NCBI RefSeq assembly: GCF_019175385.1 | Contig: NC_083339.1 | Span: 48,532,074 to 48,596,073, forward strand | Reading direction: 5' to 3' | DNA: 64,000 nucleotides | DNA from: Lycium barbarum | Lineage: Eukaryota > Streptophyta > Magnoliopsida > Solanales > Solanaceae | Shown: in pieces, positions 32,906 to 44,570 of the stretch | Position numbering within the stretch: position 1 is the first letter of the stretch | How the letters are laid out: every line of letters starts with the position of its first letter | The notes under the pieces: generated by a model | Database searches by the model: none | The model's input: the letters and a program-made list of their open reading frames with translations, nothing else | Told to the model about the DNA's origin: nothing | Program-made: the position numbers and the translations under genes

Positions 32906-35254
32906 CTACCAAGACTCCCGGCGAACCAGGGACTGAGTACAAGTCCAATTCTTCAAAGTTTCTCCTGGTCCGGCACCCCAGATGGTCGGTGTCTCGGTGT
33001 TGTGAGTTGTTGTAGCAGCAATCTCTATTGGTGCTTGTCCTTGGATTGTTCCCACGGGAGCAGCAAAAGTTGATGACATGCCCTTTTCAATTGGCATAAG
33101 GGCTTCTTTCAAATCCTCATCTTCCTCAACAGTTATCATGTTCACGTTAGCATTTTCGTGAGCAGGTAAAGGGTTGTCTACGTTGGGCCAAGCTCCAGTG
33201 AGCTGGATCGCTCCTTCTTTAACCAAGGCTTCGATTTTGTTTTTGAGCCCGTAGCAATCCTCGGTGTCGTGCCCAGCAACTCCAGAATGGTATGCACAAC
33301 GTTTGGAACCATCAAACCATCTTGGAATAGGATCAGAAATTTTCCCTTAAATCGGTTGTATCACGCCTGCTGCTTTCATTCTTTCAAACAATTGAGCCAA
33401 GGGTTCAGCGAACCGAGTGTAATTACGGGTATTTTTTATATCAAGGTTTGGACGGGTTTTGGGTGTAGTATGTGGTCGATTTTGGCAAGTTGGGGCTTTA
33501 ACGGATTGATATGGACGTGGGTTTTGATATGGAGGTGCTCGGGGTTGGTAGTAGTTTGCTTGGGCGTTGTAGACAGGGTAAGGAGATAGTGGAGTATGGC
33601 AGGGTTCAGCGTAGTGGTAAGGGTAGAAAGGTTGTCGTGGATAGTTAAAGTATATAACGGCTTGGCTTGGCTTATTTCCTTGGACATTCATGATTGCAGC
33701 GACATCTTCTTTCTTCTTTTTGGTCCCGCTGATAGAACCAGATTGAATAGCTTTGTTTACTGCTTGCAAAGCAGTAAGATCCTGAATTTTCCCTGATTTG
33801 ATTCCTTCTTCTAAGGCTTCTCCCATTCTGACAACTTCTGTGAATTTCTGCCCCATCATGCCTATCATTTTCTCTTAAAATATGCCAACTTGGCATTCAA
33901 TGAAGGTGGCAGTCATTTCTCTATCACTCATCGGAGGTTGAACCCTGGCTGCTTCTGACCTCCAACGCAGCGCATATTCGCGGAATGACTCAGTTGACTT
34001 CTTAGTTAACTTAGTCATGTAGACTCTATCCGGTGTGATATCGGTGTTAAAACTAAATCTGTCCATAAAGTCTTGTGCCATATCACTCCAACCACGCCAT
34101 TTACGGACGTCCTGTTGTGTATACCAAGTAAGAGCTTCACCAGATAAGCTTCTTATGAATAGCTTCATCCTTATGTTCTGATCTCTACCTACTCCAACCA
34201 GTTTGTCGCAATAAGCCCTTAAATGCGTATGAGGATCGCCTATTCCATTAAATGTATCAAATTTTGGCAGCTTGTAGCCTGCGGGTAAATCGACGTCAGG
34301 CTGAACACAGAGATCTTCATATTCTACACTCTTGCTTCATCTAGCAACTTGAAGGTTTCTCATTGCCTCTTTGAGACTGTGGATCTCTTTTAACAACATA
34401 TCATCCGCCCTTGCTTTTGCTTCTTTTTCCATTTCCTCGTATTGATCCACCTCGGGCTGGAACCTGACCGTTACTGTGTTGGTAAAGGCTTGTGTTTCCG
34501 CTGCATATACCGGAGGAACATATTGCGCGTTAGGAGTGACAAAATGTGCCCCTTGTATATGCTGGGTTGGATAGTTTTGGACGGTGGGAGTGTTTTGGAC
34601 TGGAGGTGGTGTGTTATAAGTGGTGTTTATAGGTAGTTGGTTTAGTGGGTTTAGAGGAGTAGTTGTAGGTGGTGGATTAGTGTTGGTGGATAAAGGAATG
34701 TAAGGAGTATGAACTAGTGATTGATTTGGTGGGTTGACGGGTGGTGGATTAGGAGTAGCATAGGTAGTGTAGGTGGGTGGTTGACTCTGTAGAGGAGTAT
34801 AGATGGATAACGGATTTGGTGGGTTTGTGAGGGTGATTGGAGGAAAGTTGTTGTTGGTGGGTGCATTATTTCTCGGAGGAAAATGTTCAGGAACTGGAGA
34901 TTCAAGCGATGGAAAACGGGGTGGGTTTGGTGCGACATTTCTAGGTTCAGGAGGTGGACTTTGGAGTGTAACAGACAAATTGGTCGGGTCCCTAACCCGG
35001 TTTAGTTTTCCACGTAGATCCTCAATCTCTTGAGTCAGGCGGGCGATATGTTCATCATGTTGAATAGTATTTCTATGTTCGGATGTTTCGGGGGGGTCAC
35101 TAGAGATCACGATGTGTTCCAAACCAGTTGAAATCGATGCGGCTGGATCAGACATAATAATTTTCTTTCCTTGAACAACCCAACTGCGTCGAGGTAATGA
35201 TGATGTCTTTGACCTTGTGAGGTAAGGGTGGTCAGCCAGTTCGAGTGTCAACAC
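32906..35254 (-). pseudogene. Family D gag (Ogre/Tat type), three in-frame stops
   Basis: All open pieces lie in one frame: 35254-34337, 34168-33875, 33868-33347 and 33226-32906. Stops at 34337-34339, 33875-33877 and 33347-33349 interrupt it. The N-terminal part has a coiled-coil-prone stretch (HIARLTQEIEDLRGKLNRV) and a long Pro/Asn/Thr-rich linker. The capsid-like core is seen in KLFIRSLSGEALTWY and FREYALRWRSEAARV. The C-terminal part has a CAYHSGVAGHDTEDC zinc-binding motif, characteristic of Tat/Ogre Gag. A start at 35254 or at the Met near 35155 (MSDPAAS) is possible. Without the stops this would be a full Gag near 780 residues. Conserved frame with few stops suggests selection on Gag until recently. 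Confidence 0.85.
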
Positions 35255-36357
35255 GAATCAACTCTTTTGGGAATAAAAAATAAAAAGAAACATAATAAGA
35301 AAAAGGAGACATAAAGTGCAAATGATGTCAGTCATATTAACATATCTAGGTAAAGTCACGATCACGTAGAGTCAAGTAAGCAAATAATTCATCAAATAAA
35401 GTCAAACAAGTTTTCAAACAAATGTAAATGAGTATATCAAACAATAACACATCCTAATATGCATGTGAACTCTTTGTGCCAAAGGTATGCCTAACGTTTG
35501 TTTGAAGGGTAAAGTGTGCCATAATATGTCATCCCATTGCTTTTGATTAATTAAACAAATTCTATTTCCTAAAATAAAGTACAAAAGTAATGTAATATTT
35601 ATTACATACCAAATGGATACAACATAAAAGATTTCCTAATCTAAGTAAACTAAATACAATTTCCTATGTCTAACTTCTAGCTCTAGTTTGTGATGTCCTT
35701 GATCTTCGTCATTTGTTGTACTCCAATGCAAATCCATACCTGTCATAGAAACGTTAGTTATTCCCTCCCTCCTAAAGTTTAATTAATTAGAGAAAATAGT
35801 CAATATTTAGGCACAGTTATCCCTCAAACATGCACATAAAGTGTGATTATTTTCACTTTGGGTCGTGAACACACTTGGACGTTTGGGTAAAGTCATCTAA
35901 TGGGCTTAATACACCAAGGGCATTAAACCTCTTAGGTCATGAAATGTATGCTTCTAATAAAGGGTGTTGGTTTAGCTCTACCCTAGGTTGACTAAGAGTT
36001 GGTTTCTTATGACACAAGGTTCTCCCAAGTGGACAACTTGGGAGTGGAAAGTCCGTGGCTGTCGACTGCACCACCGATCGACTAAATCCACAAGATCGAT
36101 CCAACTAAAGGGTGATTTTGTAGTGTACGGCCGCGAACCGCGAAACCGTTTTATGTGTGTGAATTTGTGTGAATTTTCCAGGAGTGGAGGAAAGTGAAAC
36201 AGGATGATAGTTTATATCAAAACAGTAACTCTTAAACAGTTTATATCAAACAAACAATTAATAGCATGTACAAAACAGTTATCAACAAATAAAGTAATTA
36301 AGACAAGCACACAAAGCCTATTTAAACTATGTCTGTTATGGTTAGAACCTAAGTGAT
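35255..36357 (-). mobile_element. Family D leader between primer site and gag
   Basis: About 1.1 kb, AT-rich, without a recognisable open frame. I see nothing in it beyond the untranslated leader expected for a large Tat-type element. Confidence 0.65.
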
Positions 36358-36375
36358 TCCCCAGCGGAGTTGCCA
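36358..36375 (-). promoter_or_regulatory. Primer-binding site of D
   Basis: Minus strand TGGCAACTCCGCTGGGGA, three bases from the LTR end at 36379. It resembles the TGGCGACTCCGCTGGGGA-type site of Ogre/Tat elements (tRNA-Arg type as I recall) with one change. It fixes the minus-strand orientation of D. Confidence 0.8.
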
Positions 36376-36378
36376 AGC

Positions 36379-39300
36379 TGTTATACCCTATTTTAACCGG
36401 GGTCAAAATAGTTTATAACATCCCGGTAATTCCGGGGTTAATTAAAGTTAAGGGAGTCGCCACCTAATTATTTATGGTGAATTAGGGCACCTAAGGTTAA
36501 TTAGACTAATTATCTAAAGTTGATTTTATTTTAAAGTCTACGAAACCAAAAGATCTGAGTAAGGGTTCAACTAATCTAGAGGGAAGGTATTAGGCATCCT
36601 CTAAGATCCATTAACAATGGTTAACCGACCGGACTTATGTTAATTAATTAAGGCTAAAATGTGGATGCAACTCTGTATCACAATACAAGCTCAACTCTTT
36701 CTTATTGCATGTTCTTTATAGTGCCAACAAGAACTTAAAATTCTTAAAATCTCCAACTTAAGTATCTCTATTTGTGTTAACTGAATTGCAGAAAATCTAT
36801 GGTCAAAATGTCAATTAACTCACCCCAATAAACAACATTGTTGTGTGTATTCCTCTTTATGGACTCTTGATTATTACTACTTGTCAATATTTTATTGGAT
36901 ACTTTATTCATCCGATAGTTAATTTCTTTCACTCAAGCAGTTGAGTTGTTGATTTTAATCTCTAAACTTTAATCACATTCTATATGATAACCAAAATATC
37001 CTAGCTACTGCCCTTGAGGAAGCATACTACCGCCCGTGATAAAAAATACTCCCTAAATTACTAGTTGTAGATAAAATTTAGCATGACTAAGTAAAATCGG
37101 TTATTAGTCTTATTGTTCACCAAATATCACACAAGCAAACAGAGCAAACAAATAAACAAAACGGAACAAATTAATGGGACATTCTGCCGAGCTTTTATGT
37201 TTCCTGTGCAGCAAAAAAAATAGAGGCGTAACAGCAGCTTATGGCAAGCAGCAAGCTTAGGCCTTAAAATGTCGACTGTTTGCCCTAGAGTCATGGCAAT
37301 TTGTCACAAAGAAACAACAGCGATAAGCAACATGGTCTCATGAATGTGGCAGGAAGGTTGTCGAAGCAACTCGAGGATGTTTGGGATTCGAAATTCCCAG
37401 TTCATGCAAAGAAAGAGGATGAAAAGGATGAGTTGATATCAGGAATTGCACATTTCAAACGAAACTAAACAATAAGTGGAAAATAAATAGTTGAACTATT
37501 CATACATATTAAATCATCCCAATATATACTAAGTATCGCTTGATATACAGAAGATATTCCCCCATATACTCAAACAAAGTATGTATATACTTTTGCTTCC
37601 ACAACATAAACCTAATATATAATTCTCATTCAACCATTTATTAAAGCATTGACAAAGAAGAACATGCAATGAAAAACACTTCATTTCTATACGTACAGAT
37701 AACTCAAACACTTTAAGAGGAAAGGGAACAAGGAAGACCGTGGTGCAAACAGCCATTTCTCATCTACACTTAAGCTGTGTTGACACTTTTAACATCCGAA
37801 CTTATAATCCACACAGAGAGGAAGTGCATTTAGAGGCATTTTGGAACTGTATGCTTAATCTGTAATGCAGTTAAAGAAACTTTACCGACATTCTTTACAC
37901 AAGTAAATTGCATAAAATATACTTGTCATTTTTAATCCTTTTAAAACATAGTTGCTTTGTAATGATTTCAGTCCATACCGAAAGCAGACTGGACCAGTTA
38001 ACTCGTCACCAATCCACACAAAACAGCAGCATTCAGCAGGCATATTCATATTTGTAAATCGACATATTTAAAAAACGTAGAGATGGGATAGCAGATTCAA
38101 ACACAGGGACTAGTTCGTTACATCGTATTTCATAGTTCATACTCATGCTCCAAATTTTCAAACATTCACAATGCACTGATGATTTGATCGAAATGGAAAA
38201 GACCACTAGGCAGAATTTGGAGAAATGAGTAAATGAACAAAGCTGATGTTTCACGAAACAAGGACATTCTACCATGTCATAACACATTTAGGGAGTTCAT
38301 AGAAGCAATTTAAGAGACAGAACACGAATGATATACATGATATTCAGAACCTAAAAGCCAGTAAAAACAATTATATGTGTAAGATTTCTTCGACAAGCTT
38401 AACAGACACAGAAGAGGACTATCATAATCGATTTTTTTTTTTAAAAAAGTGCTATGCCATGAAGAATAAGAAGCTAACAATGCATACTAACACAGATCCA
38501 ATGTGTTACTTGGCAGACCAAATCAAGCTACAAACTGATACCTTAACCTCATGCTCAATTCACGATGTCAAACTAATACTTCAATGGACACTTAAACGCA
38601 AAACAGTCAGGACTGAATTAAACTTTCAGTTATTTAATGCAACTTCAGAATTCGGCTGATGCATACTAGTTCAAGAAATAAACAACTACCATGATTGAGA
38701 GGAAATCAGATTACGGCATGTATCAATTCAACCTATAAAGAGTCATTAACATAAACATTCTGTTTCAGTTAACGGAGATTCTAATCTTTCAAATAGACCT
38801 AGAGACTGATTTTCAGTTACATTAAGACATGACTTCTAGTACGGCATTGATATTTAAATTTCGGTGGGAATACACTTGCTATTCCATTAAAAAAAACTAT
38901 CAAACTACAGGAATTCAAAACAATATCCAATCATCTTATTTGGTCACAAAAACGAATCGGACATAACAGAACCTCAAGAGATGATTTTTTCCATGATGGA
39001 TGCAGAACTTTAAACTAAAGAAAAATAAGAGTAGGGTTAAATTTTACCTCTTGTTGGTGCAGTGAATAGGGTTTTTCAAGCCTCCAATCTACCCTCGTTC
39101 TCAAAGTAATAGCAGAATTGAAGGAGTAAAACTGCTTAATAATTCAAATGGGTATATCCAGATATAGTGATTGAAAATATAGGTATTTCAAGTGGGGTTT
39201 GAGGCGGCTGACCGAACTCCCTTTGTGGGTCAAGAAAGTGAGTACTTATAGCAGAATCCCTAGGGTTTGCTATGGTTCGAATTGGGCGGGATTCGAATTT

Positions 39301-39788
39301 TGGGTTTTGAAAACGAATCCAAAAGCGAACCGTTGAAATCTGAGCAATGTTCACGTGATTTTATTCGGTGTTATTGAAAATGGTTCGACCATTTATGGTC
39401 TGTGAGGATTTGTTGTGTTTTGAAACGAAAAATGGAATCCTTTGCCATTTCAACGACAGAACAAAGACGGGTGAGCAGACGTGAGGACAAATTTTGCATA
39501 GAAATGGAAAGACAAGGCTGTGTAAGGTTAAAGGAAGCTGAGGTTTTGCTAAAATGGAGGAAGAAGAGGGAGAGAAGAGAGCGAGATGTGAACGATGTGC
39601 GGCGTGAAGAGGAAATAATGAAGCCCGACTGTTTTCATCTTTTGTTGTGGAATGGATCGGGTCGCAGGTGAGTAGTGGGCTGAGTACCGGGTTTAAACAA
39701 GTGGGCTGGTCAGGTGAAATTTTTAAAAAAATTGGGCTGCTCCGTTTGGGCCATTTATTTGGCTGGTCTAAAAGTGTTTTGTGGGCTG
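36379..39788 (-). mobile_element. Family D 5' LTR, outer about 370 bases missing
   Basis: This matches 25714-29100 of the complete LTR from its inner end (TGTTATACCC on the plus strand). The match ends at GTGGGCTG (39781-39788), where E gag sequence begins. The missing part includes the LTR start (U3), so this copy has lost its upstream promoter edge. Confidence 0.87.
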
Positions 39789-40802
39789 AGTACCCGCACC
39801 CGAGCCTCCAGCTCCTTAGCCAGGGGCGGAGGACAGGACACTGAGAGAGGCTATGCAGTTATTGACCACTCTGGTAGCGGGACTGGCTCGCAGACGCGGG
39901 CGGAAAGATGATGATGATGACGACAGGCGTGACAGCCTGAGGGTTCGAGAGTTTCTATTATGTGGCCCTCCAGAGTTTTACGGGTCTAAGCCCGACGAGG
40001 ACCCCCATGACTTTATTCGGGGGATGCGGCGCTTGCTAGACTTGGTCAGGGCTTCAGAGACTGAGTCTGTTGAGTTGGCTTCGCATAGACTACGGGATGT
40101 TGCTGCTCACTGGTATGAGTCCTGGGAGCTATCCAGGGGTGAGGGTGCTACCCCAGCTACTTGGGACGAGTTCGTTAATGCTTTCACTCACCACTTTTTG
40201 CCCCCAGAGTTACGGCGGGCGCGGGTTGACCGATTTTTGCATCTGCAGCAAAGGGGTCGGAGCGTCCGTGAGTATAATATGGTGTTTGATTCTTTGGCCC
40301 GGTAAGCACCTGCCATGTAGCAGATATGGCCGATCGGATGCACAGATACGTGATGGGGTTAGACCGCTATTTAATTGATGGCTGTATGGCGGTGGCATTG
40401 CAGGTAGACATGGATATTGCCCGACTACAGGCTTATGCCTTGGGTATGGAGGACCGACATAGAGCTGATTATTCCAGCAGAGATCGGGATAGGAGGCCGC
40501 CCAAGAGGGCCAGATGCGCAGGTTATTCTGGAGATTCTCGAGGCGGACAGCCTCAGCAGCAGCATTCAGGCAAACATCCTCCTCCGTCAGGCCGGGGTAC
40601 ACAGCCAGCCGGTAGGAGATTTGACAGTGCAGGACAGTCTGGGGCCGGTCAGAGCTCCAGAGCATCAGGTTCACAGGTATCCAGAGGTCCCAGTCAGCCC
40701 AGACCACCCAGGCCCCGTTGTTCCCATTGCGGGAAGTCGCACCCGGGAGAGTGTTATCGACTTACTGGAGCCTGTTTTTCATGCGGCGGTTAGGGCCATA
40801 TT
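39788..40802 (+). pseudogene. E1 gag, 5'-truncated and broken
   Basis: The N-terminal 55 or so residues are lost at the D junction. The piece resumes at VPAPEPPAP, with TAG at 39817-39819 where E2 has CAG. The capsid core is open at 39853-40305 (FYGSKPDEDPHDF, WDEFVNAFTHHFLPPEL). It has an Asp-rich run after RRGR. A stop (TAT to TAA) and a one-base deletion follow near 40303-40318. The rest is open at 40326-40793, with a basic Gln/Arg-rich stretch and the CSHCGKSHPGEC knuckle. A TAG at 40791-40793 (CAG in E2) sits inside the second knuckle. Confidence 0.85.
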
Positions 40803-42088
40803 ATGCGAGATTGTCCGTTGGCGAGCGGTTCTGGTAGTGTATCTCAGCCGACGGGATCAGCCGCTGGTTCATCATCTGCTCCATCAGTTGCACGCCCTGC
40901 GGGGCGAGGTATGCCTGCACCGGCGGGATGCGGTCGAGGTCGTGGCAGTGCTTCAGGTTCTAGCGGTCCCTCGAACCGCATATATGCATTTGCCAGTCCT
41001 CAGGACCAGGAGGCTTCACCGAATGTCATCACAGGTACATTACTGGTTTTCTCCAGATCTGTATATGCACTGATTGATCCTGGTTCTACTTTATCATATA
41101 TTTCCCCGCTCGTTGCTAGTAAAATTGGGATAGTGTCTGAGCCTATAGAGCCATTTGAGGTCGCTACACCGGTCGGGGATTGTATTATAGCGAGGCATGT
41201 ATATAGGGATTGTTCTGTGACTATATGTGATCGCTGCACTAAAGCTGATTTGATAGAATTAGATATGCTGGAATTCGATGTCATTATGGGTATGGACTGG
41301 TTAGCTTCCTGTTATGCTAATGTTGACTGCCAGAAAAAGGTAGTCCGTTTTCAGTTTCCAGAGGAACCAGTTATAGAGTGGTTCGGTTCTACAGCATCGC
41401 CGAGGGGTAAGTTTATTTCATACCTCAAGGCTAAGAAGATGATTCAGAAAGGTTATATCTATCATTTGGTTCATGTGCACGACACTACTGCCGAGACACC
41501 TACTCTTCAGTCTGTTCCGGTTGTTAGTGAGTTTCCAGATGTGTTTCTAGATGAGCTTCCGGGTCTTCCGCCTGAACGGGAAATAGATTTCACTATAGAC
41601 TTGTTGCCGGATACGCAGCCTATATCTATTCCTCCGTACAGAATGGCACCGGCTGAATTGAAGGAGTTGAAAGAGAAACTGAAAGACTTGTTGGATAAAG
41701 GCTTTATTAGACCCAGTACATCACCCTGGGGAGCGCCGATATTATTTGTAAGAAAGAAAGACGGGTCACTGCGCATGTGTATCGATTACCGGCAATTAAA
41801 TAAGGTGACTATAAAGAATAATTATCCCCTCCCCCGGATTGATGATTTGTTTGATCAGTTGCAGGGTGCTAAATATTTTTCAAAGGTGGATTTGCGCTCA
41901 GGTTATCATCAGGTGCGAGTGCGAGAATCTGATATCCCAAAGACTGCTTTCAGGACCCGGTACGGGCATTATGAATTCAGAGTTATGTCTTTCGGGTTGA
42001 CTAAAGCTCCAGCAGTATTTATGGATCTGATGAATCGGGTGTTTCGGCCTTTCCTGGACATGTTCGTGATTGTTTTATTGATGATATT
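40803..42088 (+). pseudogene. E1 protease and reverse transcriptase, frameshifted at the FIDD motif
   Basis: An open piece of 429 residues runs on to 42092. The protease is near residues 90-190 ([23 protein letters not shown]). RT starts near residue 230, with [20 protein letters not shown] and [13 protein letters not shown] intact. A one-base deletion near 42070 changes the frame exactly where the FIDD catalytic aspartates should be, so RT is dead. Protease matures the polyprotein; RT copies the genomic RNA inside the particle. Confidence 0.87.
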
Positions 42089-42736
42089 TTGATTTATTCA
42101 CGATCAGCAGAGGAGCATTCGGATCATTTGAGGACAGTACTTGGCACCCTTCGGCAGCAAAAATTATATGCTAAATTTTCCAAATGTGAATTCTGGTTAA
42201 CTTCTGTGGCATTCTTGGGGCATGTTGTCGGAGCAGATGGTATTCGGGTCGATACGCAGAAGATTGAAGCTGTACAGATTTGGCCCAGGCCTACTACACC
42301 GACAGAGGTACGCATTTTTCTGGGGTTAGCTGGATATTATCGAAGGTTCGTGGAAAATGTTTCTTCTATAGCGGCACCACCGACGAACTTTACTCAGAAA
42401 GCGGCTAAATTTTAGTGGACCGATGCCTGCGAGCACAGCTTTCAGATGTTGAAAGAAAAATTAATTACAGCTCCAGTTTTAGCTCTTCTAGAAGGATCAG
42501 ATGGGTATGTTGTCTATTGTGATGCCTCTGGTATTGGGATAGGCTGTGTATTGATGCAGCACGGTCGAGTCATAGCCTATGCTTCCCGGCAGCTCAGACC
42601 GCACGAGAAGAATTATCCCACTCATGATCTTGAGTTAGCCGCGGTGATTCATTCCTTAAAGATTTGGCGGCATTATTTATATGGGGTCCACGTTGATATT
42701 TATACGGACCATAAGAGTCTCCAGTATATTTTTTAA
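42089..42736 (+). pseudogene. E1 RT connection and RNase H, two stops
   Basis: The frame continues with [20 protein letters not shown] and [17 protein letters not shown] at 42413-42415 replaces a Gln codon that is CAG in E2. RNase H follows at 42446-42736 ([32 protein letters not shown]) and ends at TAA (42734-42736), where E2 has AAA. The three catalytic acidic positions of RNase H are present. Confidence 0.85.
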
Positions 42737-42751
42737 CAGAAAGAACTAAAT

Positions 42752-43690
42752 TTGCGACAGAGAAGATGGCTTGAGTTATTGAAAGAGTATGACGTTGATA
42801 TTCTGTACCATCCTGGGAAAGCCAATGTGGTAGCGGATGCACTTAGCCGCAAGTCCATGGGAAGTTTAGCTGATGTACCATCTGATAAGAAAGACTTGGT
42901 TCGTGAAATTCATCAGTTGGCCAGCCTTGGAGTTCGTTTGGCGGATTCTGGAGATTCTGGGATTTCTGTTCATGCTGTTGCTGAATCAACTATTATAGCA
43001 GAGGTAAAGCAGCGTCAGTTGGAAGATCCTATCCTGGTTCAGTACAGAGATGTGGCCCTTAATAAAGACAAGACTCCGTTTGAAATTTCACCTGAAGGGG
43101 TATTACTATATGAAGGCAGATTCTGTGTTCCGGATGTTGCAGGCTTACGGCGACAAATCATGGGCGAGGCGCATAATGCACGGTATTCCGTTCATCCTGG
43201 TTCCACTAAAATGTATCATGATCTCAGAAGTTTGTATTGGTGGGATGGTATGAAGAAAGATATTGCAGAGTTTATTAGTCAGTGCCCGAATTGTCAGCAG
43301 GTTAAAATTGAACACCAGAAACCCGGTGGGTTATTACAGGAGATGGAAATTCCAGCCTGGAAATGGGAGATGATTAATATGGATTTCGTTGTTGGGTTAC
43401 CGCGCACTCCACGCAGGTACAATTCTATTTGGGTTATTGTTGACAGATTGACGAAATCAGCCCACTTTCTCCCAGTCCGGACTACTTATTCGGCTGAGGA
43501 TTATGCTAGATTATATATCAGAGAGATAGTCAGGCTTCACGGAGTTCCTGTATCTATTATTACTGACCGAGGTGCCCAGTTTACGGTAAATTTCTGGAGG
43601 GCATTTCAGGAGGGATTAGGGACTCAGGTGAGCCTCAGTACAGCTTTTCACCCTCAGTCCGACGGGCAGCCGAGCGCACTATTTAGACGC
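42752..43690 (+). pseudogene. E1 integrase, zinc finger and core, frameshifted at the catalytic Glu
   Basis: The open frame starts [20 protein letters not shown] (end of RNase H) and contains the H-H-C-C finger ([11 protein letters not shown]...CPNCQQ). The core follows, with MDFVVGLP and [10 protein letters not shown] one-base deletion near 43670 turns DGQAERT into DGQPSAL, which removes the catalytic Glu. The correct frame resumes at about 43690. Integrase inserts the cDNA into chromatin. Confidence 0.85.
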
Positions 43691-44457
43691 TGGAAGATAT
43701 GTTGCGGGCCTGCGTTATTGATTTCAGGGGTAGCTGGGATGATCATTTGCCGCTTATTGAATTTGCTTATAATAACAGTTATCACTCCAGCATTCAGATG
43801 GCACCGTACGAAGCTCTTTATGGCAGAAAATGCAGATCTCCTATTGGTTGGTTCGATGTGGGCGAAACCAGATTAATTGGACCAGATGTGATCCAGGAAG
43901 CAGTGGATAAAGTAAAACTTATTCGGGAGCGATTATTGGCTGCTCAGAGTCGGCAGAAAGCATATGCAGACAGACGACGTCGACCGTTAGAGTTCCCGAT
44001 TGGCGACTGGGTATTTCTGAAGGTGTCGCCTATGAAGGGTGTTATGAGATTCGGTAAGAAGGGTAAGTTAAGCCCGCGGTATATTGGGCCGTATCAGATC
44101 ATTCGAAAGATAGGCGAGGTCGCCTATGAGCTAGACTTACCATCCTATTTGGAGGCCGTACACCCGGTATTTCATGTGTCCATGCTGCGAAAATGTATTG
44201 GTGATCCTTCCAGAATATTCCCAATAGAAGATATTCAAGTGACGGAGCAATTGTCTTATGAAGAGCAGCCTATAACTATTCTGGATCGACAGGTAAGGAG
44301 ACTGCGCACTAAAGAAGTGCCTTCTGTTAAAGTCCTATGGCGCAACAACAACTGAGAAGAGATGACCTGGGAGTCGGAGGAGGAGATGAGGAGGAAATAT
44401 CCCCACTTGTTTCCTACACCCACCGGTAATCTAAACCTTTTGAACTTGTTGTATTAA
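43691..44457 (+). pseudogene. E1 integrase C-terminus and chromodomain
   Basis: Open from the Met at 43699 to a TGA at 44353-44355 (CGA in E2). It then continues in frame to TAA at 44455-44457. It includes the [12 protein letters not shown] helix, [13 protein letters not shown], the [12 protein letters not shown] patch and the chromodomain ([13 protein letters not shown]...[27 protein letters not shown]). The stop lies inside the chromodomain, before its last helix. Chromodomains of this class direct insertion towards heterochromatin. Confidence 0.85.
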
Positions 44458-44535
44458 TCGATGTATGAATCATGTGTACTACTTATATGAGAGGGACTCC
44501 CACGTTATGCTCATAAGACTTTATAAGAGTAATTT

Positions 44536-44570
44536 AACATTCGGGGACGAATGTTCTTAAGGGGGGAGAA
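44536..44570 (+). promoter_or_regulatory. Hairpin and polypurine tract before the E LTR
   Basis: AACATTCG-GGGA-CGAATGTT (44536-44555) then TAAGGGGGGAGAA (44558-44570), which abuts the LTR TG at 44571. Confidence 0.88.

Larger units (their letters stand above)
25714..39788 (-). mobile_element. Family D: non-autonomous Ogre/Tat-type element, gag only, 5' LTR truncated
   Basis: Read on the minus strand: 5' LTR (36379-39788, outer end missing), primer site (36358-36375), leader, gag (35254-32906), about 3.4 kb of repeat-rich non-coding DNA, polypurine tract (about 29475-29490), 3' LTR (29474-25714). No protease, RT, RNase H or integrase motif is present. The primer site type, the LTR start TGTTGACACCC and the Gag type point to the Ogre/Tat lineage of non-chromovirus Ty3/gypsy elements. 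The element lies in the C 3' LTR on one side and is fused to E1 at 39788 on the other. Confidence 0.85.

Noticed and set aside
33269..33589. Plus-strand frames opposite D gag, and frames opposite or out of phase with E gag (40210-40707, 40417-41073, 48241-48765)
   Set aside because: They are shadows of the Gag coding frames. The opposite strand or phase carries the recognised capsid and zinc-knuckle motifs.
39905..39930. Asp run in E Gag encoded by GAT/GAC repeats
   Set aside because: Probably simple trinucleotide slippage in a linker. It is present in both E1 and E2 with no sign of special function.
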